A stretch of 64,000 bases of DNA from Pandoraea fibrosis (GCF_000807775.2 NZ_CP047385.1:2666001-2730000); one strand, 5' to 3'; counted from the first letter of the stretch, positions 28,285 through 37,669 are shown. Notes: generated by a model not told the origin, from the letters alone. Program-made: numbers and translations.

Positions 28285-28656
28285 TCAGAACTTCAGGCCG
28301 ACGGACGGCAACCGGTCGTTTTGCGACGTGTTGTCGCGCGTGCGCGGCGAGTTGTCCGGCGGTGTCGTCAACTGATAGTTCGTGCCAAAACGGGAGTGGA
28401 CGTCGATCTCCGTCGGCTTGCCGCGATCGCGGTACTCGGTCACGGTCGTGCCTTGGTCGTTGACGTAATAGCTTGGCTTGCGCTCCTGATTGACATCCAC
28501 CGACGAGGTGCTGGTGGCGGCTGCGCGGGCGTCGGCCTCACGTTTGGCGGCTTGCGCGGCGGTTTCCTTGCCATCCTGAGCAAATGCGTGACCGGCAAGC
28601 AGCAGGCCGGCACCGAACAGCAGGGGCAGGGCACGGGAAAGGCGCGTTTTCATCAT
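28285..28656 (-). CDS. DUF2782-like secreted protein
   Basis: A 123-residue protein with a cleavable signal peptide (MMKTRLSRALPLLFGAGLLLAGHAFAQ, cleavage after AFA). The mature part is hydrophilic, with SYYVNDQGTTVTEYRDRGKPTEI, a segment resembling DUF2782 proteins that sit between polA and thrB in Pseudomonas and relatives. No enzyme motif is seen, so the role is unknown (periplasmic). CGGAGA lies a few bases before the first of two adjacent ATG codons. It is the first gene of the unit that continues into thrB 128 bases later. Confidence 0.78.
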   Translation of the reverse strand: MMKTRLSRALPLLFGAGLLLAGHAFAQDGKETAAQAAKREADARAAATSTSSVDVNQERKPSYYVNDQGTTVTEYRDRGKPTEIDVHSRFGTNYQLTTPPDNSPRTRDNTSQNDRLPSVGLKF

Positions 28657-29012
28657 TATTCTCCGAGGGCGGGAACGCATCCGCGACGTGTGGGGCAAGC
28701 CGAACCGGCGCAGCGGGTTCCAATATGTCCATTCTATCAAACGTCCCCCACTTCGCATCGTGAAATCGCGTGGAATGCACCGTGCTTCCTTGTCTTTCGG
28801 GCGGCGGCACGTTCCGGTCGGTCGTTTCGGGGCACCGACGGGGAGGGGCTGGATCGGTCGCTTGCCTTTCGATGCGCGCGTCTATATTCCTTTGAGTAAT
28901 AAGCGAATCACGAAACGGTCGTTTTCTTCATTGCGACAGTCTGGCATTCTTCCACGTTGTCTTAATGGGTGGCCGAGTGCCGCCCATCTGCATTCTGGAG
29001 TCCGTAAGTCCT
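28657..29012. promoter_or_regulatory. Divergent intergenic region, DUF2782-like gene / YeeE transporter
   Basis: A 356-base region without a gene. The part from about 28880 to 28960 is AT-rich compared with surrounding DNA and contains TATATT at 28883-28888, a possible -10 for the transporter, but I see no clear -35, operator or riboswitch. Confidence 0.4.
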
Positions 29013-30248
29013 ATGTCCACTTCTGCCGCCTCGGCTGCCGTCAAAACGGTCCCGCCTTCGCCGTCTTCCTACAACGCCCGGCCCCTCGCCATTGCTCTGG
29101 TGCTGATTGCGATCGGCATTGCCTATCTTCAAGCCACCGTGGGTCCGAAACAAGCCGCGCTCGCCGGCGTCGGGGCGCTGCTCGGCGTGGCCCTGTACCA
29201 CGCGGCGTTCGGCTTCACATCGGCCTGGCGCGTGTTTATCGCGGATCGTCGCGGCGCGGGCTTGCGTGCGCAAATGGTCATGCTGGCGGTTGGCGTGCTG
29301 CTGTTCTTCCCCGCACTGGCCGACGGCACGCTCTTTGGTAATAAAGTCGTGGGGCTGGTCTCGCCGGTTGGCGTGTCGGTGGCCTTCGGGGCGTTCATTT
29401 TCGGCATCGGCATGCAACTCGGCGGTGGCTGCGCGTCGGGCACGCTCTACACCGTTGGTGGTGGCAGCACGCGCATGGTCGTGACGCTCGCCGCGTTCAT
29501 CGTCGGTTCGGTGGTCGCGACGGCGCATCTGCCCTGGTGGGAATCGCTGCCGCACATCAAGCCGGTCTCGCTGGTCAAGGTGTGGGGACTGTGGCCCGCG
29601 CTCATTGCCAATCTTGCACTGTTCGCCGCCATTGGTGTCTTCACACTGTGGGCCGAAAAGCGTCGCCATGGTCGGGTCGTCGGCGTGCCGATGACGCGCA
29701 GCGCGAAGGGCACGCCCGCATTGCTGCGTGGCCCGTGGCCGCTGTTGTGGGGGGCATTGGCGCTGGTGCTGCTCAACTATGCGACGCTCGCGCTGGCGGG
29801 CCGTCCGTGGGGCGTGACCTCGGCGTTTGCCCTGTGGGGCGCCAAGGCTTTCATGGCGCTTGGCGTTGACGTGGCGTCGTGGCCGTACTGGGCGAAGCAA
29901 GTCAATGTCCTGAACGCACCGGTGGCGCAAGACGTCACGACCGTGATGGACATCGGCATCATTCTCGGTGCGCTCGCCGCGGCGTCCATCGCAGGCAAGT
30001 TCGCCCCTGTGTGGAAGATTCCGTTGCGCTCGCTGCTCGCAGCCGTCGTGGGTGGGTTGCTGCTCGGTTACGGCGCGCGTCTGGCGTATGGCTGCAATAT
30101 CGGCGCGTATTTCAGCGGCATCATTTCGGGCAGCCTGCATGGTTGGCTGTGGTTGGTGGCGGCGTTCTTCGGCAACGTGTTCGGCACGCGTCTGCGCCCG
30201 CTGTTCGGTCTGGAAGTGGAAACCACGCCGCGCGAAACCGGTTGCTGA
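29013..30248 (+). CDS. YeeE/YedE family transporter (TsuA-like thiosulfate/sulfur carrier)
   Basis: A 411-residue polytopic membrane protein with two pseudo-repeats. Each carries a conserved Cys: GMQLGGGCASGTLYTVGGGS (about residue 139) and RLAYGCNIGAYFSGI (near 360). In TsuA such Cys residues relay thiosulfate through the membrane, so uptake of thiosulfate or another sulfur species is likely. TGGAG stands upstream of the chosen ATG. It is an isolated gene ended by a strong terminator, placed between the DUF2782-like gene and the LOG/polA pair. The mercaptopyruvate sulfurtransferase and TusA-like genes of this window could act on its product (inference). Confidence 0.88.
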   Translation: MSTSAASAAVKTVPPSPSSYNARPLAIALVLIAIGIAYLQATVGPKQAALAGVGALLGVALYHAAFGFTSAWRVFIADRRGAGLRAQMVMLAVGVLLFFPALADGTLFGNKVVGLVSPVGVSVAFGAFIFGIGMQLGGGCASGTLYTVGGGSTRMVVTLAAFIVGSVVATAHLPWWESLPHIKPVSLVKVWGLWPALIANLALFAAIGVFTLWAEKRRHGRVVGVPMTRSAKGTPALLRGPWPLLWGALALVLLNYATLALAGRPWGVTSAFALWGAKAFMALGVDVASWPYWAKQVNVLNAPVAQDVTTVMDIGIILGALAAASIAGKFAPVWKIPLRSLLAAVVGGLLLGYGARLAYGCNIGAYFSGIISGSLHGWLWLVAAFFGNVFGTRLRPLFGLEVETTPRETGC

Positions 30249-30296
30249 TCGGCGGCAGCGCGGAGTCTCCTGGCAGACTCGGTATCTGCCCAAAAG

Positions 30297-30332
30297 AAAC
30301 GGCGCTCGCGATCACTCGCGGCGCCGTTTTTT
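30297..30332 (+). terminator. Terminator of the YeeE-type gene
   Basis: Stem AAACGGCGC/GCGCCGTTT, extended by CGCGA/TCGCG beyond a one-base bulge, loop TCAC, followed by a T-run. Confidence 0.82.
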
Positions 30333-30353
30333 CATGGACAGCGATGACGGCGA

Positions 30354-31088
30354 TTACAGATAGAACATCTTCTCGCTGGTTTCCGTCTCCGGCTCGATGT
30401 GGCCGTCATAGAAAGCGAATACGGCCTTGAGGATTTCGTCGGGATCGTCGATGACCTGTACCAGATCGAGATCCTTTTCGCCGATGAGGCCCATCGGCAG
30501 CATCGTCGAGCGCACCCAGTCGAGCAGCCCTTTCCAGAACTCCGAGCCCACGAGAATCACGGGCACGTGGCGCGATTTCTGCGTCTGGATGAGGGTCAGG
30601 ACTTCGGACAGTTCATCGAGCGTGCCGAAGCCGCCGGGCATGATCACGAAGGCGTCCGAGTTCTTCACGAACGTCACTTTACGCGTGAAGAAATGGCGGA
30701 AGCGCAGCGAGATGTCTTGATACTGATTGCCCTTCTGTTCGTGCGGCAATTCAATGTTCAGACCCACGGTGGGAGAGGCGCCGCCATGTGCGCCCTTGTT
30801 GGCCGCTTCCATGATGCCGGGCCCGCCGCCAGAGATCACCGCAAACCCGTTGTCGGAGAATTTGCGGGCGATGGTCATCGTCAGTTTGTAGAACGGCGAT
30901 TTCGGCTTGATGCGCGCGCTGCCGTAGATGCTCACGGCCGGTCGGATCTCCGACAGGTACTCGGTGGCCTCGATGAACTCTGCCATAATCGTGAACATCT
31001 GCCACGATGCGCGCGCCTTTTTGGCAGTGGCGCGTTCATGGTCTGCCAGCATGCGCAGACTCGGTATCTCTTTTCTTCTCTTGGTCAT
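30354..31088 (-). CDS. LOG family (TIGR00730) protein, cytokinin riboside monophosphate hydrolase-like
   Basis: A 244-residue Rossmann-fold protein. VISGGGPGIMEAANKGA and the signature PGGFGTLDELSE define the LOG/'lysine decarboxylase-like' family, now thought to be nucleoside 5'-monophosphate phosphoribohydrolases. It has a basic N-terminal leader (MTKRRKEIPSL) longer than in classic LOG proteins. Its ATG directly abuts the polA ATG on the opposite strand (together CATATG), leaving no intergenic space, and neither start has a Shine-Dalgarno sequence; an internal Met (residue 17) is an alternative. Confidence 0.87.
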   Translation of the reverse strand: MTKRRKEIPSLRMLADHERATAKKARASWQMFTIMAEFIEATEYLSEIRPAVSIYGSARIKPKSPFYKLTMTIARKFSDNGFAVISGGGPGIMEAANKGAHGGASPTVGLNIELPHEQKGNQYQDISLRFRHFFTRKVTFVKNSDAFVIMPGGFGTLDELSEVLTLIQTQKSRHVPVILVGSEFWKGLLDWVRSTMLPMGLIGEKDLDLVQVIDDPDEILKAVFAFYDGHIEPETETSEKMFYL

Positions 31089-33827
31089 ATGTCGGAACAG
31101 CAAAGTCTGGAAGGTAAGACGCTCTTATTGGTCGATGGTTCGAGTTATCTTTATCGAGCCTATCACGCCCTGCCGGATTTGCGCGGCCCCAACGGCGAAC
31201 CCACCGGGGCGCTGCACGGCATCGTCAATATGCTGCGCCGCATGCGTAAAGACGTACATGCAGAGTATAGCGCCTGCGTTTTCGACGCCAAGGGCAAGAC
31301 CTTTCGCGACGATTGGTACCCCGAATACAAGGCGAATCGCCCTTCGATGCCGGAAGATCTGCGCGCACAGATCGAACCGATTCACGAAGCCGTGCGCGCC
31401 ATGGGCTGGCCGCTGCTGATGATCGACGGCGTGGAAGCCGACGACGTGATCGGCACGCTGGCGAAACAGGCCGCCGAGCGCGGCATGCGCGTGGTGGTCT
31501 CCACGGGCGACAAGGATCTGGCGCAACTCGTGAACGATCGCGTCACGCTCGTGAACACGATGACCAACGAGACGCTCGACGCGGATGCCGTCACGGCGAA
31601 ATTCGGCGTGCCCCCCGAGCGCATTGTCGACTACCTGACACTGGTGGGCGATACGGTCGATAACGTACCGGGCGTGGAAAAGTGCGGACCGAAGACGGCC
31701 GTCAAATGGCTCACGCAATACGGCGATCTCGATAACCTCGTCGCGAATGCGGCCGATGTGAAAGGGGCGGTGGGCGAGAATCTGCGCCGCGCGCTCGACT
31801 GGCTGCCGATGGGGCGCAAGCTCGTGACGGTCGCGCTCGATTGCGATCTCGCGCCGCAGGTGACCTCCATCGAGGCGAGCTTGCAGACGCAACCCGAAGA
31901 CGTGGAGACGCTGCGCGATTTCTTCGCGCGCCACGGCTTCAAGACGCTGCTGCGCGAAGCCGAGACGGCCGTTGCCGCGCAGGCCGGAGAGGACGCGCCG
32001 GCACCGGTGGCCGACACGATCGAGCGTCAGTACGAAGCGGTGCTGACGTGGGAGCAGTTCGACGCGTGGCTGAAGATCATCGAAGCCGCCGAATTGACGG
32101 CATTCGACACAGAGACCACCTCGCTCGATGCCATGCAGGCGCAGCTTGTGGGCCTGTCGTTTTCCTGCGAGCCGGGGCGTGCCGCTTATATTCCCGTGGC
32201 GCATCGCGCGCCGGGCGAGGTCGAGCAATTGCCGCGCGACGAAGTGCTCGCGAGATTGAAGCATTGGCTTGAGAGTCCGGACCACAAGAAGGTCGGTCAG
32301 AACCTGAAGTACGACTCGCATGTGCTCGAGAATTACGGCATCTTGCTGGGCGGTATCGCCCACGACACGCTGCTTCAGTCATACGTGGTCGAATCGCACC
32401 GCAGCCACGATATGGATAGTCTGGCGTCGCGTCACCTCGGTGTGACGACGATCAAGTATGAGGACGTGTGCGGCAAGGGCGCCAAGCAGATCGGTTTCGA
32501 CGATGTCGGTATCGAACAGGCCACGGCATACGCGGCGGAGGACGCCGATATCACGTTGCGTTTGCACCGCGCGCTCTATCCCGATGTCGCGCGCGAAGCC
32601 ACGCTGGAATTCGTCTACAGCAACATTGAAATGCCGACGGCACGTGTGCTCCAGCGTATGGAGCGCAATGGGGTGCTCGTCGATTCGGCACGCCTCGCCG
32701 CGCAAAGCGACGAAATCGGCCACAAGCTGATTGCGCTGGAAACCGAGGCCTACGCCTTGGCCGGGCAGCAATTCAACCTGAATTCACCCAAGCAGATCGG
32801 GGATATCTTCTTCACGCAACTGCAACTGCCGGTCGTCAAGAAGACGGCCAGCGGTGCACCATCGACCGATGAGGAAGTGCTTCAGAAGCTGGCCGAGGAT
32901 TATCCGTTGCCGAAGGTGTTGCTCGACTACCGAGGCCTGGCCAAGCTCAAGTCGACCTATACCGACAAGTTGCCGAAGATGGTGAATCCGTCGACCGGGC
33001 GAGTCCACACGAACTATGCACAGGCGGTCGCGATCACCGGACGTCTGGCGTCGAACGATCCGAATTTGCAGAACATTCCGGTGCGCACGGCCGAGGGGCG
33101 TCGTATTCGCGAGGCGTTCATTGCGCCGCCGGGCAGCCAACTGGTTTCCGCCGACTATTCGCAGATCGAGTTGCGCATCATGGCGCATATCTCGGGCGAC
33201 GAAAGCCTGCTGCGCGCGTTTGCCAACGGCGAGGACATCCACCGGGCAACGGCGGCGGAAATCTTTGCCGTCACGCCGCTCGAAGTCTCTTCCGAGCAGC
33301 GTCGCTACGCCAAGGTCATCAACTTCGGTCTGATCTACGGCATGAGCGCGTTTGGCTTGGCCGCGAACCTCGGGATCGAGCGAGACGCCGCCAAGCAATA
33401 CATCGACCGCTACTTCATGCGTTACCCCGGCGTGGCGCGTTATATGGACGAGACGCGCAAGAGCGCCAAGGCGCGCGGCTTTGTCGAGACGGTGTTCGGC
33501 CGCCGGTTGTGGCTGCCGGATATCAACGGTGGCAACGGCCCGCGCCGTCAGGCCGCCGAGCGCGCCGCCATCAACGCGCCGATGCAGGGCACGGCCGCCG
33601 ATCTCATCAAGCTGTCGATGATCGCCGTGCAGCGCTGGCTGGACGATAGCGGCTTGCAGACGCGTCAGATCATGCAGGTGCACGATGAACTGGTGCTGGA
33701 AGTGCCTGATCACGAACTGGCCGAGGTTCGCAAGCGTTTGCCGGAACTGATGTGCGGCGTGGCAAAGCTGCGTGTGCCGCTCGTCGCCGAAGTCGGCGTT
33801 GGCGAGAATTGGGAACAGGCCCACTGA
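31089..33827 (+). CDS. polA: DNA polymerase I
   Basis: A 912-residue family A polymerase for Okazaki fragment maturation and repair. Domains: 5'-3' exonuclease (1-290, opening TLLLVDGSSYLYRAYHA and including DKDLAQLV), 3'-5' exonuclease (about 310-510) with an intact proofreading Asp/Glu pair in FDTETTSL, and polymerase with DYSQIELRIMAH, the finger-helix segment RRYAKVINFGLIYGMSAFGLA and HDELVLEVP near the end. E. coli Pol I has 928 residues. The start is fixed by the conserved N-terminus, although no ribosome-binding site precedes it; it abuts the divergent LOG gene. Confidence 0.96.
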   Translation: MSEQQSLEGKTLLLVDGSSYLYRAYHALPDLRGPNGEPTGALHGIVNMLRRMRKDVHAEYSACVFDAKGKTFRDDWYPEYKANRPSMPEDLRAQIEPIHEAVRAMGWPLLMIDGVEADDVIGTLAKQAAERGMRVVVSTGDKDLAQLVNDRVTLVNTMTNETLDADAVTAKFGVPPERIVDYLTLVGDTVDNVPGVEKCGPKTAVKWLTQYGDLDNLVANAADVKGAVGENLRRALDWLPMGRKLVTVALDCDLAPQVTSIEASLQTQPEDVETLRDFFARHGFKTLLREAETAVAAQAGEDAPAPVADTIERQYEAVLTWEQFDAWLKIIEAAELTAFDTETTSLDAMQAQLVGLSFSCEPGRAAYIPVAHRAPGEVEQLPRDEVLARLKHWLESPDHKKVGQNLKYDSHVLENYGILLGGIAHDTLLQSYVVESHRSHDMDSLASRHLGVTTIKYEDVCGKGAKQIGFDDVGIEQATAYAAEDADITLRLHRALYPDVAREATLEFVYSNIEMPTARVLQRMERNGVLVDSARLAAQSDEIGHKLIALETEAYALAGQQFNLNSPKQIGDIFFTQLQLPVVKKTASGAPSTDEEVLQKLAEDYPLPKVLLDYRGLAKLKSTYTDKLPKMVNPSTGRVHTNYAQAVAITGRLASNDPNLQNIPVRTAEGRRIREAFIAPPGSQLVSADYSQIELRIMAHISGDESLLRAFANGEDIHRATAAEIFAVTPLEVSSEQRRYAKVINFGLIYGMSAFGLAANLGIERDAAKQYIDRYFMRYPGVARYMDETRKSAKARGFVETVFGRRLWLPDINGGNGPRRQAAERAAINAPMQGTAADLIKLSMIAVQRWLDDSGLQTRQIMQVHDELVLEVPDHELAEVRKRLPELMCGVAKLRVPLVAEVGVGENWEQAH

Positions 33828-34030
33828 CGCATTGGGCTGGGCTCACACCTAAAACACGGGCTGCGGCGCAAGCGGCAGCACGCTTTGACCGTCGCCACGA
33901 GCGCGTTCCTCAATAGCGGAAATAGGGATGCAGGCATACCCTAAGTCCGCACTCTGCGGTAAGGTAATCGCTATCGCCGGGCTGGCAGTTGCCGACCGGC
34001 CGGACGGTTTTCCAAGCACGGGGAGTTATC

Positions 34031-35404
34031 GTGAGTGTGCATCGAATTGTTGTGGTCGGCGGTGGCGCCGGCGGTCTGGAGCTTGTCACCCGGTTGGGCG
34101 ACAAGTACGGGCGTGGCAAGGACGTTCAGATTACGTTGGTCGACCGTTCGCTGTCGCACATCTGGAAACCGTTGCTGCATGAGGTCGCCGCTGGTGTCAT
34201 GGACACCGCGACGCACCAGCTTTCTTACGTCGCGCAGGCCAACTGGCACCACTTCGAGTTTGCTGCGGGCGAGATGATCGGACTGGATCGCACGGCCAAG
34301 ACGATTCGGCTGGCTGCGGTGCCGGCGGCGGCCGACGAAGGCGAGGGCGACCTGCTGCCTGAGCGCACCTTGCCTTACGACACGCTCGTGCTCGCCATGG
34401 GCAGCACCACGAACTTCTTCGGCGTGCCCGGGGCGCAGGAAAATACCATTGCACTGGATACGGTCGAGCAGGCCGAGCGCTTCCGTCGTCGTCTGATGGC
34501 GGCTTGCGTGCGGGCGCAAAACGAGGCCGAAGCGCCGGCAGGGCAGAATGCCGCCCCGAGCGAAGGCACGCAGGGCGGCGGAGCGCTCGTGTCGGCATCG
34601 GCACGTCGCAAGGTCAATCTGGTCATCGTCGGGGCAGGGGCAACGGGCGTGGAGCTTTCCGCCGAGCTGCGCAACACGGCCGAAGTGCTTCGCTCTTACG
34701 GTCTGAAGCTCGATCCGCGCAAGGACGTGGGCATCACCATCATCGAATCGAGTCCGCGCATTCTGAAGGCGCTGCCCGAGCGCGTATCGGGTGCCGTTGC
34801 CGGGTTGCTTGGCAAGCTGGACGTCGACATTCTGTGCGGCGATTCGGTCGCCGAGGTGCGCAAGAACGAAGTGACCACCACCAGCGGCAAGGTGCTGCCG
34901 GCGGATATCACGGTCTGGTCGGCGGGGATCACGGCGCCGCCGGTGCTCGGTACGCTGGGGCTCGCCGTCAATCGCCTGAATCAGATCGAAGTCCTGCCGA
35001 CGCTGCAAAGCAAGACCGATCCCGACATCTTTGCTTTCGGCGATTGCGCGAGTTGCGAGTGGCCGGAGCACGGCTTCGTGCCGCCGCGCGCGCAAGCTGC
35101 ACACCAGCAGGCAAGTTTTCTGGTCAAGGCCATCGAGGCGAGGCTCAAGGGACAAAGCCTGCCGGCGTTCACCTATCGCGATTTCGGGTCGCTCGTCTCG
35201 CTGGGCAAGTTCAGCGCGGTGGGTAATCTGATGGGCGGGTTGATCGGCGGCAGCATGTTCATCGAGGGGCTCTTTGCGCGAGTGATGTACACGTCGCTCT
35301 ATCGCATGCATGTGGCGGCGCTGCATGGTGTCTGGCGCATGATGCTCGATACGGTGGCCAACCGTCTGCGACGCTCCACCGTGCCGCGCGTGAAGCTGCA
35401 TTGA
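34031..35404 (+). CDS. ndh: NADH:quinone oxidoreductase, type II (NDH-2)
   Basis: A 457-residue membrane-associated flavoprotein passing electrons from NADH to quinone without proton pumping. FAD motif VVVGGGAGGLELVT is at about 7-20, the NADH-binding motif LVIVGAGATGVELSAEL at about 198-214, and FAFGDCA near 335. The C-terminal part is amphipathic (VRLSRFDS-type membrane anchor region of NDH-2, here around LMGGLIGG). A Glu/Ala/Gly-rich insertion (about 170-195) separates the two Rossmann parts. The start is GTG with GGGAG five bases upstream; other GTG codons nearby are possible. Confidence 0.9.
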   Translation: MSVHRIVVVGGGAGGLELVTRLGDKYGRGKDVQITLVDRSLSHIWKPLLHEVAAGVMDTATHQLSYVAQANWHHFEFAAGEMIGLDRTAKTIRLAAVPAAADEGEGDLLPERTLPYDTLVLAMGSTTNFFGVPGAQENTIALDTVEQAERFRRRLMAACVRAQNEAEAPAGQNAAPSEGTQGGGALVSASARRKVNLVIVGAGATGVELSAELRNTAEVLRSYGLKLDPRKDVGITIIESSPRILKALPERVSGAVAGLLGKLDVDILCGDSVAEVRKNEVTTTSGKVLPADITVWSAGITAPPVLGTLGLAVNRLNQIEVLPTLQSKTDPDIFAFGDCASCEWPEHGFVPPRAQAAHQQASFLVKAIEARLKGQSLPAFTYRDFGSLVSLGKFSAVGNLMGGLIGGSMFIEGLFARVMYTSLYRMHVAALHGVWRMMLDTVANRLRRSTVPRVKLH

Positions 35405-35635
35405 CGTTTGACGCGAGAGGAGCGAGTGCGCTGCCTCTCCCGTCAGAAGGCCTGACTCGGCGGGACGGTCGTGGTTTCGGAGGATTCCGACCACGAACGC
35501 GCCGGCGTCCGAGTGCAATGGCTTCCCCTCTCTAGTAATATCCGAACGTCCGGCCCCGGACCGACGGTTCTCCGTCGTTTCCGTTGGCGGTTATCCCGGC
35601 AATTCTTCTACCGACGCTTTTCTCTGGAGTGCGAC

Positions 35636-36511
35636 ATGTCGCAAGCGGATCTGGATAGTCTCGTGCCCGAAGTGGCGCCACGTAATCGACGCGATTTTCT
35701 GAAGACCGCAGTGGGTTCGGCGTTCGCGCTGGCCGTGCTGCCGGTGGCTGCGGAAACCATCACTACGGATACACAAGGCCTCGAGGCGGGCGAAGTCATG
35801 CTCGACGTGCCGGGTATCAAGATGCCGGTCTACTACGCGAAGCCGGCGGGCAAGACGCATTTGCCGACCGTGATCGTCGTCTCGGAGATCTTCGGGGTGC
35901 ATCAGCATATTGCCGACATCTGCCGCCGCTTCGCCAAGCTCGGCTATCTGGCATTGGCGCCGGAACTGTTTGCACGCGCGGGCGATCCGCAGTCGTTGGG
36001 AACGATTGCCGAGATCCAGTCGCAAATCGTCTCGAAGACACCGGACAAGCAGGTGTTGAGCGATATCGACGCGACGCTCAAATGGGCGGTGGCCAATGGC
36101 GGCGATGAGAAGCGTCTCGGGATCACCGGTTTCTGTTGGGGCGGACGCGTGGCGTGGCTGTACGACGCCCATAACCCGAATGTGAAGGCGGCGGTCGCGT
36201 GGTACGGGCGCATCGTCGGCGACAAGAGCGCGAACTTCCCGCAGAACCCGATCGATATCGCGGGCAAGCTGCACGGGCCGCTGCTCGGTCTGTACGGCGG
36301 CAAGGACACGGGTATTCCAGTCGCAAGCGTCGAACAGGCGCGAGAGGCGCTGGCCAAGGGCAATGCGGCGTCGAAGGGCTCGGAGCTAAAAGTATTCCCG
36401 AATTCGGGGCACGCTTTCTTCGCGGACTACCGGGCGAGCTATGTCGAGGCCGATGCCAAAGAAGGCTGGACGCTGGCGTTGGACTGGTTCCGCAAGCACG
36501 GCGTAGCGTGA
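35636..36511 (+). CDS. Dienelactone hydrolase family protein with Tat-type signal
   Basis: A 291-residue alpha/beta hydrolase. The N-terminus has a twin-arginine motif and hydrophobic stretch (RNRRDFLKTAVGSAFALAVLPVAA, broken here into its motif RRDFLK and following core), suggesting folded export to the periplasm. The nucleophile Cys is in GFCWGGR, with Asp in GGKDTG and His in NSGHAFF completing the Cys-Asp-His triad of dienelactone hydrolases. TGGAG precedes the ATG. An exported form is unusual for the chloroaromatic pathway, so the substrate may be another lactone or ester. Confidence 0.87.
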   Translation: MSQADLDSLVPEVAPRNRRDFLKTAVGSAFALAVLPVAAETITTDTQGLEAGEVMLDVPGIKMPVYYAKPAGKTHLPTVIVVSEIFGVHQHIADICRRFAKLGYLALAPELFARAGDPQSLGTIAEIQSQIVSKTPDKQVLSDIDATLKWAVANGGDEKRLGITGFCWGGRVAWLYDAHNPNVKAAVAWYGRIVGDKSANFPQNPIDIAGKLHGPLLGLYGGKDTGIPVASVEQAREALAKGNAASKGSELKVFPNSGHAFFADYRASYVEADAKEGWTLALDWFRKHGVA

Positions 36512-36614
36512 GTTGCCGATGTTGCCGATGGTCCGGCCGAACCGTCGGACGGAGTGAAGGCATCGGGCAAGTCCGGCACATTGTGCGTGTCGCGCCTATC
36601 GAGCGTGCCGGACG

Positions 36615-37589
36615 TTGTCGCGCTTTGTGGGCCGACGGTTTGCCTGTCACGGAAAAAGCTGGTTAAATCGCCGGCTTGCCTGCGGGAGAATCACCATCGA
36701 CGCCATCTTCATATTCATCGTTATCGCCACGCTGGCTTCCGGCGTGCTGAGCCTTGCCGGGGCGGCATCGCTGTCGCTTGGCCTGCTTTCGAGGCTCATC
36801 GACAAGATGGTGAGTTTCTCGGCGGGCGTGTTGCTCGGCACCGCACTGTTGCATTTGCTGCCGGAGAGTCTGGAGTCGCACGTCGACGCTCACGTCATCA
36901 CGCGCTGGCTGCTGGGTGGGCTGCTTGGGTTCTTCCTGCTAGAGAAGCTGGCGCTCTTGCGCCACAGCCACCATCACGAGGGCGACGGGCATCACCATGA
37001 ACACGGGCATGACGCCCACGAAGCAGGCAAGGGCGGCTGGATGATTCTGGTCGGTAGCGCGATTCACAACTTTGCCGACGGTGTCGTGATTGCGGCAGCG
37101 TTTCTCACCGATCCGCGCCTCGGTGTGGCCGCAACGGTGTCGATCACCGTTCACGAGGTGGCGCACAAGCTCGGTGACTTCATGGTGCTGCTGAATGCGG
37201 GCTTCAAGCGTCGCAAAGCGTTGGTGCTGACGTTGGCGTCGAGCTTGACGGCCCTGGCCGGAGGCGTGCTTGGGTACTTCATGCTCGACCGTCTGCAAAG
37301 CCTGATTCCGTACCTGCTGGCGCTGGCGGCGAGCAGCTTTATCTATATCGCGGTGTCGGACCTGATGCCGCAAATGCAGCGCCGGACGTCGCCGCGCGAT
37401 GCGCTGCCGCAGATTTTGCTGATTGCTGTCGGGCTGACGCTGGTGGTATGGCTCAACGGTCATGATCACGACCACGATCATGGGCACGACCATAAGGACG
37501 GCGGCAGCGCCCTCGCCATGTCGACGACGTCCCCGGTGATGGGGGCCGACGGCAGCGGCGTTGCGACAAATGGCAAGTCGCCACATTGA
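36615..37589 (+). CDS. ZIP family metal transporter (true start uncertain)
   Basis: A ZIP-type divalent metal (zinc) importer with eight expected helices, a His-rich cytosolic loop (HHHEGDGHHHEHGHDAHE) and metal-site helices HNFADGVVIAAAF and VHEVAHKLGDF; a second His-rich tail follows helix eight. The family start should be near IDAIFIFIVIATLASG, but no ATG, GTG or TTG occurs there in frame. GGGAG at 36684-36688 stands seven bases before an ATC at 36696, so a rare AUC start is possible. The open frame as given runs back to a TTG (36615), with a GTG at 36627, neither with a ribosome-binding site. Confidence 0.85.
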   Translation: MSRFVGRRFACHGKSWLNRRLACGRITIDAIFIFIVIATLASGVLSLAGAASLSLGLLSRLIDKMVSFSAGVLLGTALLHLLPESLESHVDAHVITRWLLGGLLGFFLLEKLALLRHSHHHEGDGHHHEHGHDAHEAGKGGWMILVGSAIHNFADGVVIAAAFLTDPRLGVAATVSITVHEVAHKLGDFMVLLNAGFKRRKALVLTLASSLTALAGGVLGYFMLDRLQSLIPYLLALAASSFIYIAVSDLMPQMQRRTSPRDALPQILLIAVGLTLVVWLNGHDHDHDHGHDHKDGGSALAMSTTSPVMGADGSGVATNGKSPH

Positions 37590-37633
37590 TGGCGTCACGC
37601 GGTTCGCGACGATGATTGTCGGGGCCTGTCGCA

Positions 37634-37669
37634 ATGAAGAAGGGCGTCCCTGCGGACGCCCTTCTTCAT
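37634..37669. terminator. Terminator hairpin between ZIP gene and sulfurtransferase
   Basis: A 16-bp perfect stem (ATGAAGAAGGGCGTCC and complement) with a CTGC loop between two convergent genes; T-rich bases are inside the stem. Confidence 0.75.
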
